Assembly: GCA_050330995.1 (NCBI GenBank)
Contig: JBHJHI010000053.1
Coordinates: forward strand, 25,303 to 89,302
From: Thermohalobaculum sp050330995
GTDB lineage: Bacteria > Pseudomonadota > Alphaproteobacteria > Rhodobacterales > Rhodobacteraceae
Length of the DNA stretch: 64,000 bases
Direction: 5' to 3'
Shown: one piece after another, positions 9,577 through 17,647 of the stretch
Layout of the letters: every line of letters begins with the position of its first letter
Position numbering within the stretch: the first letter of the stretch is position 1
Program-made: the position numbers and the translations under genes
The notes under the pieces: model-generated
What the model was told of the DNA's origin: nothing
Database searches by the model: none
The model's input: the letters and a program-made list of their open reading frames with translations, nothing else

Positions 9577-10338
9577 TCAGCCCGGGGCGCGGGCCTTCAG
9601 CCGGGCGACGCGCGACTGCGGCACGCGCCGCACCTCGACGCCGGTGAAGACGTGCAGCGTGTCGAGGTCGTGGTCGACCACCGCGTGGTCCGAGACCCAG
9701 CCGCCCATCACCAGGTAGGTGCGCAGCAGCGGCGGCATGCGCCGCATCGCGAGCTTCAGGTCGGGCTTCTTGAACCGGAGCGCCTTGGCGAAGCGGAACA
9801 CCTTGGGCGCCTTGACCCGCGGCAGCCAGCGCGGGGGAGCCAGGTGCTTTTCCTTCAGCAGCGCGAAGGCGTCGGAATAGGCGTTGTCGTCGGTGCCCTT
9901 GAACGAGGAGCAGCCGAACAGGAGCGCGATGCCCCGCTCCTCGACGAAGCGCTGCAGCCCGCTCCAGGCGGTGCGCAGGATGTTGGGGTCGCGCCATTCG
10001 GGATGGATGCAGAACCGCCCCATCTCCAGCATCGGCTCGGGGTAGTCCATCAGCGCCGACAGCTCGTAGTACTTGGCCGCGTAGCTGCGCCCGATCTCGG
10101 CGCCGCTGCCGAACATCTGCATCCGGAAGGTGCAGACGAGCTGGCCGGACGCCTTGTCCTCGACCATCATGTGCCAGCAGCACGGGTCGAACTCGTCGGT
10201 GTCGAGGCCGGCCTGCGGCGCCTCCCCGCCGGCCGCGCCCTTGTCGGCGCGGAAGGTCAGCCAGCGCAGGCGCTGGCAGCGGCTCAGATCGTCCTCGCCG
10301 GTGGCGAGGCGCGCGGTGTATCGACCCAGACCGAGCAT
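9577..10338 (-). CDS. olsB: OlsB-like GNAT acyltransferase (ornithine lipid synthesis)
   Basis: A 253-residue acyltransferase of the GNAT-type family that includes L-ornithine N(alpha)-acyltransferase, the first step of ornithine lipid synthesis (3-hydroxyacyl-ACP donor). Features: CQRLRWLTF, CCWHMMVEDKASGQLVCTFRM, LEMGRFCIHPEWRDPNI, LLFGCSSFKGTD. The C-terminus has PPLLRTYLVMGGWVSDHAVVD followed by a strand containing LHVFTGVEV. No olsA is adjacent. ATG 10338 is chosen because a gtgggggct element precedes it and the known domain begins here; the open frame to 10503 is not protein-like. Related hemolysin-type acyltransferases share the fold, which limits certainty. Confidence 0.75.
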   Translation of the reverse strand: MLGLGRYTARLATGEDDLSRCQRLRWLTFRADKGAAGGEAPQAGLDTDEFDPCCWHMMVEDKASGQLVCTFRMQMFGSGAEIGRSYAAKYYELSALMDYPEPMLEMGRFCIHPEWRDPNILRTAWSGLQRFVEERGIALLFGCSSFKGTDDNAYSDAFALLKEKHLAPPRWLPRVKAPKVFRFAKALRFKKPDLKLAMRRMPPLLRTYLVMGGWVSDHAVVDHDLDTLHVFTGVEVRRVPQSRVARLKARAPG

Positions 10339-10471
10339 CGGAGCCCCCACTCCACGCCCTGCGGCGCGATGCGCTTCCCTTGGGAACGGCGGTCGCAACC
10401 GACCGCCCCGGCACCTAGATATAGCGCGCGAGCGATGACAGCTCCATGACCGAATTCGGAGGAAAGCGCGT

Positions 10472-10891
10472 ATGGCCGATACGTCACCGTCGCAGGACGC
10501 CAAGCTCAGGCTCGGCGAGGACGAATGGCGCGAACGCCTCTCGCCGGAAGCCTACCGCGTCACCCGGCGCAAGGGCACCGAGCGGCCGTTCACCCACGAC
10601 GACTTCCCCAAGGGCGAGGGCGTGTTCAAGTGCGTCTGCTGCGGCCAGGCGCTGTTCGACACCGGCCACAAGTTCGACAGCGGCACCGGCTGGCCGTCGT
10701 TCTACAAGCCGGTGGACGAGGGCGCGGTCGAGGAGCACGACGACCGCTCGTGGTTCATGCGCCGCACCGAGGTCGTGTGCTCGAAGTGCGACGCCCACCT
10801 CGGCCACGTCTTCCCCGACGGCCCCGAGCCCACGGGGCTGCGCTACTGCATCAACGGCGTCGCGCTGGACTACGAGCGCACCGGGAGCTGA
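10472..10891 (+). CDS. msrB: Peptide-methionine (R)-S-oxide reductase
   Basis: A 139-residue MsrB that reduces methionine-R-sulfoxide in oxidised proteins. The structural zinc site is present as C54/C57 (KCVCCG) and C103/C106 (CSKC). Other family motifs are FDSGTGWPSFYKP, HLGHVFPDGP and the catalytic RYCIN, with the nucleophile at Cys126. The start at ATG 10472 follows a clear gaggaaa Shine-Dalgarno. No msrA is adjacent; olsB is divergent and the methyltransferase convergent. Confidence 0.97.
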   Translation: MADTSPSQDAKLRLGEDEWRERLSPEAYRVTRRKGTERPFTHDDFPKGEGVFKCVCCGQALFDTGHKFDSGTGWPSFYKPVDEGAVEEHDDRSWFMRRTEVVCSKCDAHLGHVFPDGPEPTGLRYCINGVALDYERTGS

Positions 10892-10913
10892 GCGCCCGGG
10901 ACCGGGGCGAGCC

Positions 10914-11774
10914 TCAGGCGCGCGCCGTCACGACGAAGACCCGCGCGCCGAGGCGCACCGCGTCGTCCTCGACATGGTCCGCGAAGGCCGCGCGCAGTGC
11001 CTCGGCGACGCGCGGCTCGGCCTTGGCGCGGGCCTCGGGGTCGAGATCGGCGAGGCGGCGGCCGACGGGGCCGAGGTCGGTCATCAGCGCGCCCGCGCGC
11101 TCGACCGGGTCGGGGTCATCGCCCGCGCCGACCTCGACGGCGAGTTCGTGCGCCCCGTACGCGACGTCGCGAAAGCCGCCCTCGCCGAGCGCGGCCTCGA
11201 ACACCGCCGGATCGGACCAGCCGAACGGGCCGGGCGCGCCCGGCCGCGAGGGCTCGCCGGGGCCGAGCACCGTCTCGGCCGCCCGGCTCGGCACCAGCGC
11301 CCAGGGGTTGTCGGCGAGCGGCGCGTAGCAGACGAGCACGGCGCGCGCGCTCTCGCGAAGCCCGGTGCGCAGGTTGGCGAAGGCGCGGCCCGGATGCTCG
11401 AAGAACATGGTGCCGAAGCGCGAGAACAGCGCGTCGCAGGCCCCCGCCTCGAAGGGGTGCGCGGCCGCGTCGGCGTGGACGATCTCGACCTGGGGCTGAC
11501 CGGCCGTGGTCTCGCGCGCGATGGCGACGAGCGGCTCGGAGAGATCGACGCCGAGCACCCGGCCCTGGCGGCCGACCGCCTCGCCGATCAGCCGCGTGGT
11601 GGTCGCGCCGCCGCAGCCGAGGTCGATCACCCGCTCGCCCGGCCGGGCCGCGAGGGCGGCGAGGCCGAGGCGCGCCATGGGGGCGAGCTGGCGCTCCATC
11701 GCCTCGATCCGGCGCGCCCACTTGGCGCCGAGCGCGCCGGCCCAGCCGGGGGTCTCCATCGCGGTGGCGTCCAT
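10914..11774 (-). CDS. SAM-dependent class I methyltransferase
   Basis: A 286-residue Rossmann-fold methyltransferase. Motif I is VIDLGCGGATTTRLIGEAV and the acidic loop is GVDLSEPLVAIA, then HADAAAHPF, DALFSRFGTMFFEHP (motif II/post II), and a region typical of the Methyltransf_11/25 families. The substrate is unknown. ATG 11774 follows a strong caggagga Shine-Dalgarno. The gene is divergent from the nucleotidase, with 86 bases between them. Confidence 0.85.
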   Translation of the reverse strand: MDATAMETPGWAGALGAKWARRIEAMERQLAPMARLGLAALAARPGERVIDLGCGGATTTRLIGEAVGRQGRVLGVDLSEPLVAIARETTAGQPQVEIVHADAAAHPFEAGACDALFSRFGTMFFEHPGRAFANLRTGLRESARAVLVCYAPLADNPWALVPSRAAETVLGPGEPSRPGAPGPFGWSDPAVFEAALGEGGFRDVAYGAHELAVEVGAGDDPDPVERAGALMTDLGPVGRRLADLDPEARAKAEPRVAEALRAAFADHVEDDAVRLGARVFVVTARA

Positions 11775-11860
11775 GCGTTCCTCCTGTCGCGCCTCGCCGC
11801 GCGGCGCTAACTCGAAGCGGACGACCACCGCCCCCTCCCGTCCCATCATCGCCGAGGCCC

Positions 11861-12538
11861 ATGACCGACGCTACCGCGACCGACCCCGTCCGCGCGCGCT
11901 TCGCGGCAGCGCGCGACTGGGTGTTCGACCTCGACGACACGCTCTACCCGGCCGACCGGCAGGTGATCGAGCGAATCAACGCGCGGATGACCGCCTTCGT
12001 GATGCGCGAGCTGGGGCTCGACCGGGCGCGCGCCGACGACCTGCGGTCGCGCTACTGGCGGCGCTACGGCATCACCCTCACCGGTCTCGTCGCCCACCAC
12101 GGCGTCGAGGCGGACGCCTTCCTGGCCGAGGTGCACGACATCGACCTCTCCACGCTCGCGCCCGACCCGCGGCTGAACGCCGCGCTCGCCCGGCTCGGGG
12201 CGCGCCCCGGCACGCGCCTCGTGGTCCATACCAACGGCTCGCGCGCCCATGCGGGCCGGGTGCTCGACCGCCTCGGTCTCGCGGGCGCCTTCGAGCGGGT
12301 GTTCGCGATCGAGGACAAGGGGCTCGTGCCGAAGCCGAGACCGGAGGCGCACGCCCAAGTGGTGCGTGAGGCGGGGCTCGACCCGACGCGCGCGGCCATG
12401 GCCGAGGACAAGACGGAGAACCTTGTGGTCCCCAAGCGCCTCGGCATGGCGACGCTGCTCGTGGGGGAAGGCACGCGGGCCGATGCCCATGTCGACGCTC
12501 GCGCCGAGCGGCTGTCCTGTTTCCTGGCCGGGCTCTGA
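11861..12538 (+). CDS. HAD-family pyrimidine 5'-nucleotidase
   Basis: A 225-residue haloacid-dehalogenase-like phosphatase. Motif I is FDLDDTLYP (nucleophile Asp near residue 26), motif II VVHTNGS, motif III lysine in KPRPEA, and motif IV MAEDKTENL. The helical cap contains LRSRYWRRYGITL. The combination fits the SDT1-like pyrimidine 5'-nucleotidase subgroup, which dephosphorylates UMP/CMP or related substrates. ATG 11861 is divergent from the methyltransferase. Confidence 0.85.
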   Translation: MTDATATDPVRARFAAARDWVFDLDDTLYPADRQVIERINARMTAFVMRELGLDRARADDLRSRYWRRYGITLTGLVAHHGVEADAFLAEVHDIDLSTLAPDPRLNAALARLGARPGTRLVVHTNGSRAHAGRVLDRLGLAGAFERVFAIEDKGLVPKPRPEAHAQVVREAGLDPTRAAMAEDKTENLVVPKRLGMATLLVGEGTRADAHVDARAERLSCFLAGL

Positions 12539-12565
12539 CGTCGCGGCCATGGGGGGCCGAGGGCA

Positions 12566-12596
12566 CCGTCCGGCCCGATCGGATTGGGTCGGACGG
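12566..12596 (+). terminator. Hairpin between convergent genes
   Basis: CCGTCCG (12566-12572) pairs with CGGACGG (12590-12596), and the loop can pair further. It is 28 bases after the nucleotidase stop and faces a convergent gene. No T-tract follows on either strand, so termination is inferred from position. Confidence 0.4.
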
Positions 12597-12677
12597 CGCT
12601 CGGGTTCCCTTGGTCCTGCGCGCTTTCGCGACGTCCGAGCGTTCCGCCCGGGCCAGGGAGCGTTGTCGGGAAGCGCT

Positions 12678-13061
12678 CTAGGTCTCGCCGTCGCCCTTGG
12701 CCACACGCGTCACCGCGTGGCGGACCAGCACCGCGAGCGCGAGGACGACGATCACGACGGCGTAGTAGGGCATCGCGTGCAGGGCGGCGATGAAGCCCGC
12801 GCTCAACTCGATGAACATCGCGTTGATCAGCCCCTGCGCCTGCGTCTCGGCGCCGCCGGCCTCGTCGGTGAACAGATAGAACACCAGCGTGAAGATCGGC
12901 GCCACGATCGGCAGCATCACGAGCGGCAGGGCGAGCGCGGCCCCGAGGCGCACCATGGTGCCCTGGATGCCGTAGCGCGGCCCGTACCAAGCGCTGTACG
13001 TGGCGAACAGGATGCCGGCCGCGAGCGTGATCAGCGAGCCCCAGAAGATCGGGCTCAGCAC
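12678..13061 (-). CDS. Small inner-membrane protein, unknown function
   Basis: A 127-residue protein with three hydrophobic segments: FWGSLITLAAGILFATYSAW, ALALPLVMLPIVAPIFTLVF and YYAVVIVVLALAVLV. The start is GTG 13061, which overlaps the last codons of the upstream hydrolase gene in another frame and has GGAG about ten bases before it, so it is probably translationally coupled to that gene. I recognise no named family. Confidence 0.6.
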   Translation of the reverse strand: MLSPIFWGSLITLAAGILFATYSAWYGPRYGIQGTMVRLGAALALPLVMLPIVAPIFTLVFYLFTDEAGGAETQAQGLINAMFIELSAGFIAALHAMPYYAVVIVVLALAVLVRHAVTRVAKGDGET

Positions 13062-13750
13062 GTCACGCTCTCCATTACCGCGGGCGCCTCGACGCGGGTG
13101 GGCGCCATGGCCTCGGCGAAGGCGTCGGCCGACTGTTCGAGCAGCGGGAAGCTCGCGTAGTGGCTCGGGATCACGGCCTCGAAGTCGAACCACTTGCGGC
13201 ACGCCCAGGCGGCGCGGCGGCTGTCCATGGTGAAGTGCCCGCCGATCGGCACGATCGCGTGGGTGGGCCGGTGAAGCTCGGCCAGCACGCCCATGTCGGC
13301 CATTACGTCGGTGTCGCCCATGACGTAGAGCGTCTTGCCCTCGGCCTCGATCATGTAGCCGGCCTCCGCGCCGGTATAGACCGGCGCGCCGTCGGGACCG
13401 CTGGTCGAGGAGGAATGCACCGCGTTGACCATGGTCACGCGCGCGCCCCCGAGCATGACGGTGCCGCCCTTGTTGAAGCCGACCCCCTCGACCGCGCCGT
13501 CGCCGGTCGCCCAGCCGATCAGGTCGAAGATGCCGACCATCGCCGCCTTCGTCTCCTTGGCGATCGCGACCGCCTCGGAGAAATGGTCGAAATGCCCGTG
13601 GGTCAACAGGACATGCGTGGCGCCGTCGAGCGCCTCGGCGCGGCGCTCGTCGGGGAAGGACGGGTTGCCCTCGAGCCAGGGGTCGAGCAGCAGCACCGCG
13701 CCGTCGGTCTCGATGCGGAAGCTCGCGTGGCCGAGCCAGGTGATCTTCAT
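13055..13750 (-). CDS. Metal-dependent hydrolase, UPF0173/UlaG-like MBL fold
   Basis: A 231-residue metallo-beta-lactamase-fold protein. KITWLGHASFRIE at the start, the metal motif LTHGHFDH near residues 49-56, GDTDVM near 145, and PIGGHFTMD and PSHY for the remaining ligands. This set marks the UPF0173/UlaG-like hydrolases, whose substrates are mostly unknown. ATG 13750 has a strong aaggaggc Shine-Dalgarno. It forms an overlapping pair with the small membrane protein downstream. Confidence 0.88.
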   Translation of the reverse strand: MKITWLGHASFRIETDGAVLLLDPWLEGNPSFPDERRAEALDGATHVLLTHGHFDHFSEAVAIAKETKAAMVGIFDLIGWATGDGAVEGVGFNKGGTVMLGGARVTMVNAVHSSSTSGPDGAPVYTGAEAGYMIEAEGKTLYVMGDTDVMADMGVLAELHRPTHAIVPIGGHFTMDSRRAAWACRKWFDFEAVIPSHYASFPLLEQSADAFAEAMAPTRVEAPAVMESVTC

Positions 13751-14125
13751 CGACGCCTCCTTGATCCACCGGCAGAACCCGTGGCGCGGTGCACACGTTC
13801 CGTAGCGTCGCGACGGGGCGGCCCGCCGCCGGCGCGGCGCTCGCGGCTCGCCGTGGGCCGTGCCGCTCGCCGCAGGCAGCCATGGGCGATGGCTCGCACC
13901 GGGCGGGCCCGTCCGGCGCCGCGGACGGCGCGCCTCCGGGAGCCCGCGGGCCGCCTCGGCACCGGTCGGGCGGCCGATCCGCCGGGGCGGACCTTGCGGG
14001 GCCGTGCCCGGCCTGTCTACACCCGCGCGCGAGGCGCCCGGACTTCGCGGCCCTCCGCGGCCGGCCCCGCGGCGCCCTGCCGCCGGGACGATCGGCGGCG
14101 CCGTCGCAACCCACGGGGGCTCCCG
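13751..14125. other. Intergenic region between divergent hydrolase and gatC
   Basis: 375 bases of very GC-rich sequence between two divergent genes, presumably holding both promoters. I see no convincing -35/-10 pair, repeat or hairpin and no plausible small gene. Confidence 0.5.
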
Positions 14126-14425
14126 ATGTCCATCGACGCCGAGACGGTCAGCAAGGTGGCGCGGCTCGCGCGCATCGGCGTGGCTGAGGAGGAGCGCGAG
14201 GCGCTCGCGCGCGATCTCGCCTCGATTCTCGACTGGGTCGAGCGGCTGCAGGCCGTCGACGTGGACGGCGTCGAGCCGATGGCCTCTGTCAACGCCCTGC
14301 CCGCGCCGCGCCGCGAGGACCGCGTGACGGCGGCCGAGGGCGAGGAGGGCCTGCGCGACGCCATCCTCGGCTGCGCGCCGGACGCGCGCGAGGGCTTCTT
14401 CGCCGTGCCGAAGGTGGTCGAATGA
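14126..14425 (+). CDS. gatC: Aspartyl/glutamyl-tRNA amidotransferase subunit C
   Basis: A 99-residue GatC, the small belt subunit that stabilises GatA-GatB in transamidation of misacylated Glu-tRNA(Gln) or Asp-tRNA(Asn). The family pattern VSKVARLARIGVAEEE and ILDWVERLQAVDVDGVEPM are clear. Its stop overlaps the gatA start in ATGA (14422-14425). gatB is not in this window. Confidence 0.96.
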   Translation: MSIDAETVSKVARLARIGVAEEEREALARDLASILDWVERLQAVDVDGVEPMASVNALPAPRREDRVTAAEGEEGLRDAILGCAPDAREGFFAVPKVVE

Positions 14426-15900
14426 GCCGCCCCGCGAGCCTTACCATCGCCGAGGCGGGCGCACGGCTCGCCTCGGGCGATCTGACCGCCGTGGCGCTCG
14501 CCGAGGACTGCCTCGACGCCGCGCGCGAAGCCGCGCCCCTCAACGCCTTCGTCCGCCTCGCGCCCGAGCGCGCGCTCGCCATGGCCGAGGACGCCGACCG
14601 CCGCCGCGCGGCCGGCGAGGACGGCCCGCTCCTCGGCGTCCCCCTCGGCGTCAAGGATCTCTACTGCGTCGACGGCGTGCCGAGCCAGGCGGCCAGCCGC
14701 ATCCTCGACGGCTTCGTGCCGCCCTACGAATCGACGGTGACGCGCAAGCTCTGGGACGCCGGCGCGGTGATGCTCGGCAAGCTCAACATGGACGAGTTCG
14801 GCATGGGGAGCTCCAACGAGAACAGCGTCTACGGCCCCGCGATCTCGCCCTGGCGGCGAGAGGGGGACGCGGCCGAGATCGTGCCCGGCGGCTCCTCGGG
14901 CGGCTCGGCCGCGGCGGTGGCGGCCGATCTCTGCCTCGGCGCGACGGCGACCGACACCGGCGGCTCGATCCGCCAGCCGTCCGCCTTCTGCGGCGTGGTC
15001 GGCATCAAGCCGACCTACGGGCGCTGCTCGCGGTGGGGGATCATGGCCTTCGCCTCCTCGCTCGACCAGGCGGGGCCGATCGCCAAGACGGTCGAGGACG
15101 CGGCGATCCTGCTCGGTGCCATGGCCGGCCACGATCCGCAGGATTCGACCTCCGTGGCGCGCGAGGTGCCCGACTTCACCGCCGGACTCGCCGGCGATCT
15201 GCGGGGGCGGCGCATCGGCGTGCCGCGCGAGTACCGCGAGGGGTTGGCCGACGAAACCGCCGCGCTGCTCGACCGCGGCGTCGAGATGGTGCGCGACGCG
15301 GGCGCCGAGGTGGTCGAGGTCTCGCTGCCCCACACCGCCGCGGCGCTGCCGGCCTACTACATCGTCGCCCCCGCCGAGGCGTCCTCGAACCTCGCGCGCT
15401 ACGACGGGGTGCGCTACGGGCGCCGCGCCGCCCTGCGCCAGGGCGAGGGCGTGCTCGATCTCTACGAGCGCACCCGCGCCGAGGGCTTCGGCCCGGAGGT
15501 CAAGCGCCGGGTGATGATCGGCGCCTACGTGCTCTCGGCCGGCTACTACGACGCCTACTACCTGCGGGCGCAGAAGGTGCGCCGGCTGGTGAAGGGCGAC
15601 TTCGAGGCGGCGTTCGGCGAGGTCGACACGCTGCTCTGTCCCGCGACGCCCGGCCCCGCCTTCGCGCGCGGCGAGTTCTCGGACGACCCGGTGGCGATGT
15701 ACCAGCAGGACGTGTTCACCGTGCCGCTCAACCTCGCGGGGCTGCCGGGGGTGTCGGTACCGGCGGGGCGCGCGTCGAGCGGGCTGCCGCTCGGGCTGCA
15801 GCTGATCGCGCCGGCCTGGGAGGAAGCGGCCCTGCTCGGCGCCGCCGCGGCGATCGAGGCGCGCGCCGGCACGCGCGCGGCGCCCGAGCGGTGGTGGTGA
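14422..15900 (+). CDS. gatA: Aspartyl/glutamyl-tRNA amidotransferase subunit A
   Basis: A 492-residue amidase-signature protein that liberates ammonia from glutamine for the GatCAB complex. The Ser-cisSer-Lys triad is visible: Lys78 in GVPLGVKDLY, the GGSSGGS stretch at 156-162, and the nucleophile Ser182 in TDTGGSIRQP. It overlaps gatC by four bases and is surely co-transcribed with it. Length and motifs are normal for the family. Confidence 0.97.
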   Translation: MSRPASLTIAEAGARLASGDLTAVALAEDCLDAAREAAPLNAFVRLAPERALAMAEDADRRRAAGEDGPLLGVPLGVKDLYCVDGVPSQAASRILDGFVPPYESTVTRKLWDAGAVMLGKLNMDEFGMGSSNENSVYGPAISPWRREGDAAEIVPGGSSGGSAAAVAADLCLGATATDTGGSIRQPSAFCGVVGIKPTYGRCSRWGIMAFASSLDQAGPIAKTVEDAAILLGAMAGHDPQDSTSVAREVPDFTAGLAGDLRGRRIGVPREYREGLADETAALLDRGVEMVRDAGAEVVEVSLPHTAAALPAYYIVAPAEASSNLARYDGVRYGRRAALRQGEGVLDLYERTRAEGFGPEVKRRVMIGAYVLSAGYYDAYYLRAQKVRRLVKGDFEAAFGEVDTLLCPATPGPAFARGEFSDDPVAMYQQDVFTVPLNLAGLPGVSVPAGRASSGLPLGLQLIAPAWEEAALLGAAAAIEARAGTRAAPERWW

Positions 15901-15991
15901 GCGCGCCGGCCCGTCCGGATCGGCGGCCGGGCGGAGCGAGGCGCCGCTCGATCTGAACCACCGCGCGCGGTGCCTTGCGCGCCACCACGGC

Positions 15992-17497
15992 TCAGAACAG
16001 GAAGTCGTCGGCGTCGAGCCGGTCCGGGTCGACGCCCGAGAGGAAGGCGCGCCCGCCCTCCGGGGTCTCGATCATCGTGCCGCCGGCGAAGGCGCCGATC
16101 GCGAGATCGTCCCTCCCGCGCACCAGCCCGTGGTCCGAGAAATCGAGCGTGTCGGCCTCCGCGTCGAAGTCGAGCACGTGGTCGCGGCCGAAGCCGTAGG
16201 CGAAGGCGAAGCTGTCGGCCCCCGCGCCGCCGATCAGGCGATCGGCGCCCGCCCCCCCGTCGAGACGGTCGTCGCCGCGATCGCCGCGCAGGAGGTCGTC
16301 GCCGGTGCCGCCGCTCAGGGCGTCGTGGCCGCGCCCGCCGAACACCCGGTCCGCGCCGGCGCCCGCGCGCAGGCGGTCGTCGCCGTCGCCGCCGCGCAGG
16401 AGGTCATCGCCCGCCTCGCCCCAGACCGTGTCGTCGCCGTCCCCGGCGATCACGACGTCCGCGCCCGCGCCGCCCTCGACCACGTCGTCGCCAGCGCCCG
16501 ACTTGATCCGGTCGCGTCCGTCGCCGCCGCGCAGGTGGTCGTGGCCCCAGCCGGTGAGGACGCGATCGCTGCCCCGCCCGGCCTCCACCGCCACGTCGCC
16601 GCCGCGATGGACCAGGACGTCGCGCCCGTCGGTGCCGTCGAGGCGATCGGCGTCGGGACGGGCGACGAGGCGAACGGGCGGCGCCTCGGCCATGGCGGCG
16701 GTCGCGTCGAGCTCGACGTTGGCGCCGTCGATCCTCACCCGCGACACGAACGAGCCCGTGAGCGCTCCGCCCGAGATGGTGACGGCGTGGTCGCCGTCCG
16801 GCAGCGCGAGCGCGTAGCCGCCGCTGTCCCAGGTGGTCGCCTCGAAGCGGCCCGCCGCGCCCTCGGCCACGACCGAGACACCGCCGAGCCCCTCGCCGAC
16901 GTCGTAGAAGCCGTCGGCGTCGACGTCGTCGATCACCACGCCCGTCAGCATGGCCGGCGCCGCGTCGCGCGCGCCGTAGTGGCGCACCACCAGGCTCGGC
17001 CCGACCCCGCGGTCGGGCGCCTCGATCAGGCTCGCGCCGGTCTCGGCGAAGGCCGGCGAGAGCATGACGTGGCGGTTGGCCGCCGGCGGCCAGGTGCCCC
17101 CCGGTCCCCAGTCGATCAGATGGGCGGCATGGGCGTGTTCGGCGCTTTCGGCGCCGGCGAAGACGCTCTCGGCGAGCGCGCTCCAGGCCGTGTAGCCGAA
17201 CGTCGTCGCCGACCCGTCCAGCCCGCCCTCGATCGCGAGGCCGGCGTCGTCGTGGTCGACCATGAGGCGCGCGCGTCCGGCGGCCGAGGCGCCGAGCGCA
17301 GGGTTCCAGGCGAGCGGCGCCGTGGGACCGAGGCGGGCGAGGTCGGCGGCGACGACGTCGAGGTCGACCCCCCAGGCGTCGAGCGCCCCGGCGACCGCGC
17401 CCTCGCGGGCGAGACGGCCGATCTCGCCGGCGGGATCGGCGCGCGCGCGATTGACGAGTTCCAGCAGCAACTGCTCGGTCGCGGTCGGCGTACGCAT
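15992..17497 (-). CDS. Secreted CAP-domain protein with SdrD-B-like and RTX repeats
   Basis: A 501-residue protein in three parts. Residues 1-190 are a bacterial CAP (SCP-like) domain: LLLELVNRARADPAGEI, DWGPGGTW and NRHVMLSPAFAETG. Residues about 195-275 form a Cna-B/SdrD-like module with a DVDADGFYDVGEGLGGV calcium-type loop. Residues about 285-430 are tandem RTX nonapeptides such as GGDGDDRL and GGAGADRL. The C-terminus (FDAEADTLDFSDHG) looks like a type I secretion signal, and there is no Sec signal peptide. ATG 17497 follows gaggaggg. No type I transporter is nearby. Function unknown. Confidence 0.88.
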   Translation of the reverse strand: MRTPTATEQLLLELVNRARADPAGEIGRLAREGAVAGALDAWGVDLDVVAADLARLGPTAPLAWNPALGASAAGRARLMVDHDDAGLAIEGGLDGSATTFGYTAWSALAESVFAGAESAEHAHAAHLIDWGPGGTWPPAANRHVMLSPAFAETGASLIEAPDRGVGPSLVVRHYGARDAAPAMLTGVVIDDVDADGFYDVGEGLGGVSVVAEGAAGRFEATTWDSGGYALALPDGDHAVTISGGALTGSFVSRVRIDGANVELDATAAMAEAPPVRLVARPDADRLDGTDGRDVLVHRGGDVAVEAGRGSDRVLTGWGHDHLRGGDGRDRIKSGAGDDVVEGGAGADVVIAGDGDDTVWGEAGDDLLRGGDGDDRLRAGAGADRVFGGRGHDALSGGTGDDLLRGDRGDDRLDGGAGADRLIGGAGADSFAFAYGFGRDHVLDFDAEADTLDFSDHGLVRGRDDLAIGAFAGGTMIETPEGGRAFLSGVDPDRLDADDFLF

Positions 17498-17647
17498 GAC
17501 ATTCCCTCCTCGTTACGCGAGCGGCGGGCGCCGCCGGGACGGGGATGGAACGAAGAGGGTTCACACCGAACCAAGAACAGTGGTTAACGCTCCCCGGCGC
17601 GGAACGGATCGCGCCGCCGGCGGTCCGCCCCCGTTCGCCCGGGCGGC

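Noticed and set aside
16250..16640. Periodic repeats near 16.25-16.6 kb as a possible CRISPR or satellite array
   Set aside because: They are degenerate 27-base units that encode RTX nonapeptides in frame; no identical spacers or repeats.
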